Part shown: positions 55,901-61,422 of the stretch, piece by piece
Position numbering within the stretch: the first letter of the stretch is position 1
How the letters are laid out: each line of letters starts with the position of its first letter
Source: Chelonoidis abingdonii
Lineage: Eukaryota > Chordata > Testudines > Testudinidae
Assembly (NCBI RefSeq): GCF_003597395.2
Contig: NC_133769.1
Span: 178,143,954-178,207,953 of the forward strand
Reading direction: 5' to 3'
DNA: 64,000 bases
Position numbers and translations under genes: made by a program
The notes under the pieces: model-generated
The model's database searches: none
Seen by the model: the letters and a program-made list of their open reading frames with translations, nothing else
Told to the model about the DNA's origin: nothing

Positions 55901-58808
55901 CACATGGTCCGAACAGACATTGCTACGAAAAATCGCTGATTGAAGGCACAAGGGGTGCTATTGCACCTAGACTGGAGCACCTGAGGGTACACTCCTCGAA
56001 GAACCCCTAAATTCCACAGCAATGTTAATTCATTGCATCTCCATGAAATACCCTTCATTCCCATCCCTCATGCTTCAAACACACGTTACTATGGCAGTTA
56101 AAATATTCATTGATGTACAATTCATCAGAGATTATTTTCAGCAATAATTCTTAATAATTATGGATTTTTTCACTATTCCCCACAGCCCAGCTCTATGAGC
56201 TTCAGCAGTTGTCTGAGCAGCCTAGCACAGAATCTCCTTCCCCTGCTCCACCTCTGCCTGGGAAGGAGGGAACTAGTAGTCACCTTCAGTGGCTCATCTC
56301 AGCTACCAAGGTGTTGTCTGATGCTATATTCTCTAGATCAGGGATTCTCAATCTTTTTCTTGCTGAGGTGTCCTTCAACATGCTATAAAAATGCCAGGGG
56401 CCGGAAGGTGGGGAGAGTGCGGGACTCCAGTGATCCTTGGGCATAGGCATAGTTTTACTTCTGTGGGGTTGGGTGAGAGGAGGGGCAAGGGCTGGTGGGG
56501 CTCGAGCCAACTCTGCTTGAGTTAAGCGCTGGGGCTTGGGGGAACCAGGTTTTAGCCATGGGGCTCCACGGGCCCCCTGAAAGGGCTCATGGGATGCCCA
56601 GGAGGCCGCGGACCCCCGGTTGAGAACTGCTGCTCTAGATAACCCAGATGGCCATCACACACTTCTGGCTCTCTCCTTCCCTCACTGAAAGCTGGACTTG
56701 AGTTCTGGCTCCCTGACCTCCCTAAACTCCTGATTCTATAGAACAGTGAAGGAAGCACTGTAATCCAGTTAATTCCCCATTGTTGGAAAAGGTTCAGGAC
56801 AAGAGGCAGCTGAAGGCAGGTCAGGTCAGATAGGAAGCAAAATGCTGGAATAATAATCAATAATGAATTCAGCTGCAGAATCACGGAGTCCACAAGCTCT
56901 CAGTGAGATGAAAAGGGCAGCTCACACCACTCAGAACTACTGTTCTAGATTCCTTGCAGACTCAGATGGGCAACAATTAAATTTAGCTCATGTTTCCAAG
57001 ATTATCTTTGCAACTATGAGGGCCAGAAACTTTAATTTAAAAAAAAAAAAAAAGTAAGCTGAAATCCTGGAGTACAATTTTGTAGTAAATTGCACAATCA
57101 TAGAATACACAGGGCCCTGGCTGAGATGCTACATCCTTCTATGTACTTCTACTTAGGTTCCAATTAGACTACTTTTGAAGTCAATGGGAGTCTTTCAACT
57201 GACTTTAATTGTAGTTGGATAAAATTCTAATGCAGGGGTTCCCAAACTTTTTGCCGGCATGACCCCATTTTAATGAAGTATTTCCTGCCAGGACCCCAGA
57301 CAACATGGAGGACGCCATTTTGTTCTACAAAATGGCATCCTCTGCATAGTGTGACCTCACACGTCTGGTGTGTGCAAAATCAAGCCACATGGAGGATGAC
57401 ATTTTGTAGAGCAAACTGGTGTCCTCCACACAACGTGACCTTGTATATATGATGCACGCAAGGTCACACTATACAGAGGATGCCATTTTGTAGAACAAAA
57501 TAGTGTCCTCTATGCACCGTGACCTTGCATGCAACGTAGGTGCGAGGCCATGCTCTGTGGAGCAAAATGGCATAATCTGTACGCTCGGGATTGCTGTAAC
57601 CCCATCTGCTGATGGTGTGCCCACATTTGGGGTTACAACTGTACACAGTTTGGGAACCACTGCCCTAGGGTCTTGAAGCACCCTCTGAGAAACCTTGGTG
57701 TTGGATGCCACAGAATAGCCAGAAAAACTTTTTGCTGACATTTCTTTGTTCATCAGGTGAAGTGAGGCGCTACATGGCATTTTTGTTTGTCTGTAATGCA
57801 ATAGCTTTTGAACACTGTATTCAATCAATTCAAAAATTTCAAGTAACATTCTAAGCATGAGTGAGTAGAATTCCATTGATTTTGATGAAAATTGGAAAAC
57901 TAGGAGGAAATGGGGGACAAACAGTTAGAAGACCTCCCAGCTTCAACCAGTCTCTTATTGTCTACAGTTTAAAGAGCTATTTGATGGCAGCCATTAACAA
58001 CCTCAGGCATAACAATGCCCCCATCTCAGCTCTGTATCTCCCATAGAGAAAGAAAAGGAGAAATAATAATTTGTGGTGGATGGGGAAGGTGCAGGGGCGG
58101 GGGCACACAGAGCCCCTAGCACAGAGAGAGGGAGAAATGGAGGGGGCACAGAGTCCATGGAAGGGGAAGGAGGGTGGGACACAGGGAGCTTGTGGAGGGA
58201 CTGGATGAATCTAGAGAGCTGCTGGTGTATGAAGTGAGCTTGGCTGCACTAGCCATGAAGTGTGCAACCCTCCTGTAACTACCCAACTGGGAAAGGAATC
58301 TAGAGGACAGTTAGAAGTTTATATGCATATGCATGCCTGCGCGCGCGCGCGCACACACACACACACACACACAGTATGTGCTGTACACTCTTCCCTCACA
58401 CCAGCCAATGATTCCACTGATTGCAGAGCACGTATCCAAAAGCTATATGGGAATTTGCTTCAAAGGCCTGTTGACCCTTAGAGTGGTTACCAATGCTATT
58501 ACTACTCTTATCCTTGTGAATTACCTGTCCCAATAAGAGATAGGGAAGCTCAATGGATTTTGTAACAAGTGACCGAAGGCCCAGACCAAACAGAAGAGTA
58601 AAGCAATTTTTCAAAATCCCACTGGATTTGTGGTGGGATTGTGAAGAAGTTCACAGACTCATTCACCTGCATCATTGAGCCACTTTTCCAGAAGTGGCTT
58701 TAACTTGCACATGTTTTTAAAGCTGAGGTTCAAGGCTTCAAAGCGAGAGATGGTAGTTTGGCTGAAGTCATTTCCATAGAGTTTGCCCATAGCGAGCCCA
58801 ACATCACC
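34663..58808 (-). CDS. POU2F1: POU2F1 (Oct-1), seven 3' coding exons, 5' partial
   Basis: POU-family transcription factor that binds the octamer ATGCAAAT through two linked DNA-binding units and regulates histone H2B, snRNA and immune genes. On the minus strand the exons are 58808-58667, 49851-49706, 47280-47101, 44732-44627, 43671-43326, 42485-42397 and 34973-34663. All have consensus splice sites and join in frame, giving about 435 residues. In order: second half of the POU-specific domain, linker, POU homeodomain, then a Ser/Thr/Ala-rich activation region. This covers human residues from about 305 to the C-terminus. Upstream exons (Gln-rich N-terminus, first half of the POU-specific domain) were not found before 64000. 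The gene is intact; its introns are loaded with retroelements. Confidence 0.96.
35505..37602. mobile_element. Large DNA transposon, left end and interior (PIF/Harbinger-like?)
   Basis: Starts 'gggtatgtctacactacagg', the left terminus of a family common in turtles whose right terminus ('aatgtagaccaggcc') appears at 38724-38742. The interior from about 35663 to the N gap resembles the body of this turtle element as I remember it, including a C/G homopolymer block at 35779-35812. No intact transposase frame is seen. The Harbinger assignment is from memory and weak; hAT is the alternative. Sequence quality looks poor here. Confidence 0.5.
37603..37627. other. Assembly gap (25 N)
   Basis: A run of exactly 25 N. 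The sequence on its right restarts in the last POU2F1 exon already seen at 34858, so the gap does not separate consecutive genomic DNA. Confidence 0.98.
37628..38455 (-). pseudogene. Error-rich duplicate of 34858-35662, including partial POU2F1 exon
   Basis: Follows the earlier segment almost base for base from 'agggttcagga' through the exon, acceptor region, intron and start of the DNA transposon, but with many 1-3 base indels and few substitutions. The exon part (37628-about 37745) is frame-broken and its acceptor has lost a base (gagtaaaaa in place of gagctaaaaa). This pattern is that of uncorrected long-read sequence placed next to a gap. Treat it as an artefact, not a real pseudogene, unless read mapping shows otherwise. 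Confidence 0.85.
38283..38742. mobile_element. Short complete copy of the 'gggtatgtctacac' transposon
   Basis: Left end 'gtatgtctacactac' and right end 'gtaatgtagaccaggcc' are imperfect inverted repeats about 460 bp apart. An internal 'gccctttatatcaatataaa' 'gggc' near 38632-38657 is a small palindrome. Probably the right-hand version of the element that begins at 35505. Confidence 0.6.
39147..39222. repeat. 76-bp foldback repeat
   Basis: Left arm 'aagggcctgatccaaaac' and right arm 'gctttggatcaggacctt' are inverted repeats matching at 16 of 18 positions. The middle contains 'attgacttcaatg', itself palindromic. This foldback type is frequent in reptile DNA; origin unclear. Confidence 0.65.
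39359..40297 (+). pseudogene. Penelope-like reverse transcriptase frame
   Basis: 312 codons open from Met. It contains the N-terminal helical region ([18 protein letters not shown]) and all core RT blocks through YIDD; the two Asp of YIDD and the Asp of TMDVEALY supply the metal-binding triad. The frame is lost shortly after YIDD by an indel near 40225, so the thumb and endonuclease are separated. Apart from that it is well preserved, suggesting moderate age. Confidence 0.88.
40713..41249 (+). pseudogene. Penelope-like GIY-YIG endonuclease frame
   Basis: 178 codons. After a Cys-rich linker the GIY-YIG module reads IYAIMCQQC...[17 protein letters not shown], with Tyr, Tyr, Arg (in CKRI) and a later Glu (AEHF) in the expected catalytic order. 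The C-terminal [20 protein letters not shown] is typical of vertebrate Penelope-like proteins. It is only a module of the larger element; the Met shown is not a real start. Confidence 0.85.
42397..42485 (-). CDS. POU2F1: POU2F1 penultimate coding exon
   Basis: Acceptor ggtatcacag|, donor G|gttagt, 89 bp. It reads [20 protein letters not shown] then SNSTLATIQ, with one base completing the preceding Gly and one starting the next Ala. Human has LSGALS where this has LGGALS. The phase fits both neighbours exactly. Confidence 0.95.
42486..43325 (-). other. POU2F1 intron with MIR-like SINE
   Basis: Contains the MIR copy at 43005-43215. The rest shows only T/A runs (42850-42862). Confidence 0.7.
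43005..43215 (+). mobile_element. MIR-family (CORE) SINE
   Basis: Reads 'tagtgtagtttaatggttac', 'agctccttggctctacaccc', 'agctcggccactgacttaat', 'tcagcttcctcatctacaaa', 'atggggataacatcc' and 'ggtgttgcagggcttaatcc'. These follow the MIR consensus in order, including the core 'cctcatctgtaaaatgggga' block. MIR-type SINEs are ancient in amniotes; the substitutions here fit that age. Confidence 0.85.
43326..43671 (-). CDS. POU2F1: POU2F1 exon: Ser/Ala-rich activation region
   Basis: Acceptor cctgcttccag|, donor GG|gtaagg, 346 bp. It reads [20 protein letters not shown], then a serine-rich stretch ([15 protein letters not shown]), a Thr-rich stretch ([18 protein letters not shown]) and an alanine-rich end ([43 protein letters not shown]). 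Order and length match human. The open frame antisense to this exon (43383-43826 +) is a by-product of the repetitive codons. Confidence 0.96.
43672..44626 (-). other. POU2F1 intron
   Basis: No transposon recognised. A perfect 20-bp tandem duplication lies at 44366-44405. Confidence 0.65.
44366..44405. repeat. Perfect 20-bp tandem duplication
   Basis: The unit 'catgtcttacaagaatacag' occurs twice in a row without mismatch, followed by 'ca'. Probably a recent replication slip or an allele. Confidence 0.9.
44627..44732 (-). CDS. POU2F1: POU2F1 exon: Ser/Thr-rich C-terminal region
   Basis: Acceptor aacctctag| and donor G|gtaaga. It reads [35 protein letters not shown] and one base of a Gly codon. 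Nearly identical to human apart from scattered Ser/Asn and Ala/Thr changes. Phase 0 in, phase 1 out. Confidence 0.95.
45290..45700 (+). mobile_element. CR1-type LINE 3' fragment, sense
   Basis: The landmarks 'gagaaaatcaatcaatgtga' + 'ttaatgggctggaggg', 'attgtctataagtatctaaa' and 'catgtttaaaactaggttgg' follow the 3' part of CR1 elements in sense orientation. Decayed. Confidence 0.6.
45779..46080 (+). mobile_element. L2-like LINE reverse transcriptase C-terminal fragment
   Basis: Translation [20 protein letters not shown] then [16 protein letters not shown] and a stop. This matches the conserved L2/CR1 segment HI.PVL..LHWLPV..R..FKvllL.fk.l.G.aP.YL. A few substitutions replace the LHWLPV core (LHRIPM). 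Dead fragment. The reverse open frames here are shadows. Confidence 0.75.
47101..47280 (-). CDS. POU2F1: POU2F1 exon: homeodomain helices 2-3
   Basis: Exactly 60 codons between catttttcag| and |gtaagaatc. It reads [20 protein letters not shown], then [20 protein letters not shown]: the recognition helix with the POU hallmark WFCNRR (Cys at homeodomain position 50). The tail [20 protein letters not shown] has Cys where human has Ser (IFPSPTS). Met to Leu in EEITLIAD is conservative. Confidence 0.96.
48520..49160 (+). repeat. Possible solo LTR-like repeat
   Basis: Around 640 bp with 'gggcctttaagggaagtcag' near the left and AATAAA at 49012-49017 followed by 'gaggtattgttccctgtgta' and an end near 'ccctgtgaca'. 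The layout (AATAAA then R/U5-like end) suggests a solitary long terminal repeat. No target-site duplication or coding region was identified, so this is tentative. Confidence 0.35.
49330..49490 (-). mobile_element. MIR-like SINE fragment, antisense
   Basis: Reads 'tatctgaggaaacagaggca', 'gagtgattatatgatttgcc' and 'taaggtatcacagcaaacct', the reverse complement of the MIR core ('tgaggaaactgaggc...gttaagtgacttgcccaaggtcacacagc'). Old and partial. Confidence 0.65.
49706..49851 (-). CDS. POU2F1: POU2F1 exon: linker and homeodomain N-terminus
   Basis: The acceptor gttctctttcag| opens with two bases completing a Glu codon, then [25 protein letters not shown] and the basic arm [20 protein letters not shown] plus FLE|gtcagt. 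The RRRKKR arm and helix 1 of the POU homeodomain are intact. The linker reads PGLGIEGLN where human has PGIEGLS; I recall the longer form as usual in birds and reptiles, which supports a sauropsid source. Confidence 0.95.
50110..50455. repeat. DIRS terminal region with nested inverted and direct repeats
   Basis: Contains three related blocks: direct 'cttcaagatgtgtgcacctc' (50118), inverted 'gcacctatagggggacacat' 'ctcaaagaacc' (50347-50378) and direct 'cttcgagtagtgtccctaag' (50419). The first two could form a hairpin of about 270 bp. The last, beside (CTT)n, corresponds to the internal complementary region that DIRS elements use to circularise their DNA. The second DIRS copy has the same three-part layout at 60370-60720. 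Confidence 0.7.
50475..51435 (-). pseudogene. DIRS tyrosine recombinase remnant
   Basis: N-terminal part (51435-51148): [18 protein letters not shown] and [19 protein letters not shown], like the SAM-like domain. C-terminal part (50888-50475): [18 protein letters not shown], then [19 protein letters not shown] and [20 protein letters not shown]. The HLTR (His-x-x-Arg) and final Tyr of the R-H-R-Y active site are visible. The two parts are in different frames, with a lost stretch around 50890-51140. Family from recalled motifs. Confidence 0.75.
51523..52430 (-). pseudogene. DIRS RNase H and tail region
   Basis: Segments include [19 protein letters not shown] (RNase H first Asp, TDAS..GWG), ELKAVKYSL (catalytic Glu, in another frame from about 52129), [18 protein letters not shown] (the highly typical YLPG..N..ADaLSR motif) and [13 protein letters not shown]. 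At least two frameshifts separate them. Order and motifs are those of DIRS/Ngaro RNase H. Confidence 0.82.
52460..53390 (-). pseudogene. DIRS reverse transcriptase remnant
   Basis: Begins with [15 protein letters not shown] (the DIRS 'W..iT.D.WVL..V' start), [16 protein letters not shown] (E...LL.kGAI..VP), then in other frames a decayed [13 protein letters not shown] block (about 53040-53090) and [15 protein letters not shown] (derived from the catalytic YxDD-type 'l.YLDDwL' motif, now degenerate). The C-terminal part includes [20 protein letters not shown]. Several stops; not functional. Confidence 0.78.
53616..55350 (-). pseudogene. DIRS gag-like ORF1 remnant
   Basis: The best-kept part (54155-53616) reads [75 protein letters not shown] and [16 protein letters not shown]. 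This is the conserved C-terminal domain of DIRS ORF1 (Y.vP..G...L..HP.PNSLVV, LDLFGRK.YSSASLq.RianhqALL, RR.SWLl.SG.P.EVQ). Upstream, 54200-55350 encodes scattered Ser/Pro/Glu-rich fragments in changing frames. Role in the element: probable nucleic-acid-binding structural protein. Confidence 0.8.
55840..56014. repeat. DIRS inverted terminal repeat, distal copy
   Basis: Reverse-complement partner of 50112-50295. Shared blocks in the same order include the 'ttcttcgag/aaga.tgt' start, 'ggtgctcca', 'tctaggtg', 'tgtctgttcg', 'ccccatcc' and 'accctcagttcc'. Divergence between the two copies is moderate by eye. Confidence 0.75.
56339..56632. mobile_element. hAT-like MITE with perfect 8-bp target-site duplication
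   Basis: 294 bp. Left end 'cagggattctcaatc' and right end 'ggttgagaactgctg' are inverted repeats matching at 11-12 of 15 positions. Both sides are flanked by ctctagat (56331-56338 and 56633-56640), the 8-bp duplication of hAT transposons. The interior is G-rich and non-coding. Confidence 0.88.
57233..57662. mobile_element. hAT-like MITE carrying a tandem repeat
   Basis: 430 bp. Left end 'caggggttcccaaacttttt' and right end 'cagtttgggaaccactg' are inverted repeats of the widespread hAT 'CAGNGGTTCCCAAA' type. Flanking 8-mers (ttctaatg / ccctaggg) match only partly, so the duplication has eroded. The interior holds an 84-bp tandem array. Confidence 0.8.
57304..57570. repeat. 84-bp tandem repeat, about three units
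   Basis: The landmark 'aggatgccattttgt' recurs at 57309, 57393 and 57477, exactly 84 bp apart, with a partial fourth near 57561. Each unit contains a 'cattttgt..aca.aatg' palindrome, 'gtcctc..tgcac..gtgacctt' and a second 'gcaaggtcac'-like inverse. Units differ by scattered substitutions, so the array is not recent. Confidence 0.8.
58339..58373. repeat. (GC)n(AC)n microsatellite
   Basis: Alternating purine-pyrimidine run: about seven GC units followed directly by about ten AC units. Such sequence can adopt Z-DNA. It lies about 300 bp from the POU-specific exon. Confidence 0.92.
58667..58808 (-). CDS. POU2F1: POU2F1 exon: second half of POU-specific domain
   Basis: The minus-strand acceptor ctctctgtgcag| is followed by [40 protein letters not shown] and EKWLNDA, with donor G|gtgaat. 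It contains the DNA-recognition helix of the POU-specific domain ([14 protein letters not shown]) and matches human with no differences that I can detect. The missing first half of the domain (ending ...GFTQ) must come from an exon beyond the window. One base of the next codon is carried over. Confidence 0.96.
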
Positions 58809-60865
58809 CTGCACAGAGAGAAAGATAGAGGGATTCATTAACATATGCCAATCCAGATGATGATAAAAAAAAGACTGAGTCTTTCCAAGTCTCTCACTCT
58901 TTAATCTGAACTCTTTCCAGAATATCTCAGATGTCTTTGGCTTGGTCTCCACATTATCATGGAGCACTACATCCCACCAAATATTAATTCAAGCATTTAA
59001 AGCAAACACTATAACTCTTAGGAGCAAAACTGAAGATGTACCTACTTAACCCCCCAAAAAGAGAAATTCAAATATAAGAATTGGGAAATAACTAATTATT
59101 TCAGGGCAACAATTCAGTGCAACATCCTGGAGACGGTGAGAGGATCAGATTTGTCCATAAGCCAAGGTGCTCATCTCAACTTTTACTGGATTTTATATTT
59201 TGAGGTTCAAACTGAGCCTCTCCAGCAGGTCTGTTTCAGAAGCAGAAGAAAAGTTAAACTATTCTCAATAATGGTCAACTATTCCATCAACATCACATGT
59301 CTCTCCAAAGAGAAGTCAGGAAATTTGCAGCCAGCCAGACCATCATTACCACTACATCTGGAGTTACTTTTCCAAATACAGGGTTTTGACTCTGTATCAA
59401 GCATTCTGCTTGCACTAGCATTTATATATAAAAGGATTTTAAAGTGTTTTATGCACAGCGGTGGGCTCTTATCAAATTCAATTAAATAGTAGGGAGTCCC
59501 ATCAGTAATTGGGCTGGAGACCTCCAAAGAAAACCCAGTGTGGCCTGATGCCTCAAAAGAAGATGTCTTTATCCTTTTAGTAAGTAGTGAGTTACCCATC
59601 TTGCAGGTGGCTCAGGGACACTATTCTTCAGGAGCTATCATTTTAAAGTTTCATTTGAAAATTTAATTCCTGTTTGTGGTCGCTAAAAATCCTTTGGCAG
59701 TTTTTGCAAGGGCAAAGGTCCTACCCATGGCATATACTTTAAACCACCTTAAAGAAAATAGCATGGTATAGGAGTAGTTAATATAGTTTAAATCTACAAA
59801 ATTTAAAACTCATTTTATAACAGAGCTGAAAAATCCTTAAAAAAAAAAAAAAAAGATTGGCAGGGTTGGTTGGGTTGAACACAGTGTAGTTTAAAAGTGG
59901 TTTAGTTGGACTGTGAACAGTGCTTACTGTATTCTCCTCTAAAGCTAGTCCCACAACCCAGCCTCATACCAACAAACTAAGGGAATGAAGAGTGGCTGCT
60001 TCCAAGCCAGAGAAAAAGAATAGGCAGTCTGGTAAATTGCACAATGTATATAAAGGGAAAAAAAGATACCAAGGTGGATTTGAAAAGTAAACTAAAACCA
60101 TTGATGGTTCACCAAGCTACGTGGTCAGAAGAGGAAACCTATATGAATTGTGAGATGCTAGCTCATATGTCCCATAATTCTGTGTATTCCAAAGCCTATT
60201 AACTGGCTCCCATAGAGGCAATGTGGATACTCTAGCAGGGTTTATGCATCTGAAACCTTGCTATTTCAACCATTTTGGAGATGATTCTGATCTGTGCTTA
60301 GATTGGACAGATTTATTAGGAGGCTTGTGACAGCCCCCTGAACAACTTCCAACTCTGAACAGCATCTGGAGTTCTTTGAGATGTGCATCCATATGGGTGT
60401 TCCACTTCAGATGTGCACACTTCTGTGCATTCTTGACTGGTGATTGTCATCAGCAGAGTCTGTGGGTCTGCATCTGTGCCCTAGATATCCTTATGCCATG
60501 GTACAAGGATATATCGGGGGTGGACCCACTGCCACTCCTATTCCTTCTCAACCAAGAAGTCCAGTGAGAAGAGACAGACAGACAGGAAGTAGGGTGGGTA
60601 GAGAAGAATCCACAGGGGGACTCATCTTGAAGAACTCCAGTTACCGCACAAGGTAAGTAACCTCTCCTCCCTCTTTGAATATAGTCCCTATGGATACTCC
60701 ACTTCAGGAGTTCCTTGAGCAGTACCTCAGTTATGGAAGAAGGTGCTGATGACATAGATTGAGTACCGACTATAGAATGATGTCACTGAAAGGCACATCA
60801 GCTCTGGAAGCAGGCACGATAGCATACTGCTGGGAAAACGTGCACTGGAGATCAGAGAACTGCAC

Positions 60866-60899
60866 TGCAAATGTGAGAAATGCTTTTCTCACATTTGCA
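60866..60899. repeat. Perfect 15-bp hairpin
   Basis: Arms tgcaaatgtgagaaa and tttctcacatttgca are exact inverted repeats around a tgct loop. It lies in the recombinase region of the second DIRS copy. Confidence 0.85.
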
Positions 60900-61086
60900 A
60901 AGCATGCTTTTCGGTAGGGCCACAGAGGTAGACTGAGCCTTGGTGAAATAAGCAAACACTCCAGAAGAGGGACAAGTTTCTGAAGCATTATAACAAGTCA
61001 AGTTACATCCCAAAATATATTTGGACAGTCTTTGCATAGAGATTGGATGTCTCTTCATTCATTCTGTGATCAAGATTAACTTAAAG

Positions 61087-61422
61087 CAGGGTTTCTCAAA
61101 CAGGGGTCACCGCTTGTGTAGGGAAAGCCCCTGGTGAGCCGGGCCGGTATGTTTACCTGCCCCATCTGCAAGTCCGGCCGATCGCGGCTCCCACTGGCCG
61201 CTGATCACTGCTCTGGGCCAATGGGAGCTGCTGGAAGCAGTGCGGGACAAGGGACTTACTGGCTGCCACTTCCAGCAGCTAGCTCCCTTTGGCCCGGAAC
61301 AGTGATCCATGGCCAGTGGAAGCCACAACTGGCCAGACCTGTGGATGGGGCAGGTAAACACACCGGCCTGGCCCACCAGGGCTTTCCCTACACAAGCGGT
61401 GACCCCTGTTTGAGAAACCCTG
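61087..61422. mobile_element. Palindromic hAT-like MITE with 8-bp duplication
   Basis: 336 bp, nearly a full palindrome: left 'cagggtttctcaaacagggg' 'tcaccgcttgtgtagg' and right 'cctacacaagcggtgacccc' 'tgtttgagaaaccctg'. The arms continue inward through 'gaaagcccctggtgagccgg' / 'cctggcccaccagggctttc' and 'tttacctgccccatc' / 'gatggggcaggtaaa'. Flanks acttaaag (61079-61086) and gcttaaag (61423-61430) agree at 7 of 8, as for hAT. Non-coding; the open frames on both strands result from the palindrome. Confidence 0.88.

Larger units (their letters stand above)
50110..56014 (-). mobile_element. DIRS-type tyrosine-recombinase retrotransposon, near full length
   Basis: About 5.9 kb on the minus strand. 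Order in transcript sense: left inverted repeat, gag-like protein, reverse transcriptase, RNase H, tyrosine recombinase, right inverted repeat. The termini are inverted: minus strand from 56014 starts 'ggttcttcgaggagtgtacc' and the + strand from 50113 starts 'ggttcttcaagatgtgtgca'. Both continue for about 170 bp with shared blocks such as 'gtgctcca.tctaggtg', 'tgtctgttcg', 'gccccatcc.gttgttat' and 'accctcagttcc'. Inverted rather than direct terminal repeats plus a tyrosine recombinase define DIRS. All frames are broken by stops and indels, so it is inactive. Confidence 0.88.
49852..58666 (-). other. POU2F1 intron between POU-specific domain and homeodomain exons
   Basis: 8.8 kb, most of it occupied by a DIRS-type element (50110-56014), followed by two hAT-like MITEs, an A-run (57039-57053) and a GC/AC microsatellite. 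The stretch 57663-58330 shows no named feature. Confidence 0.75.
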
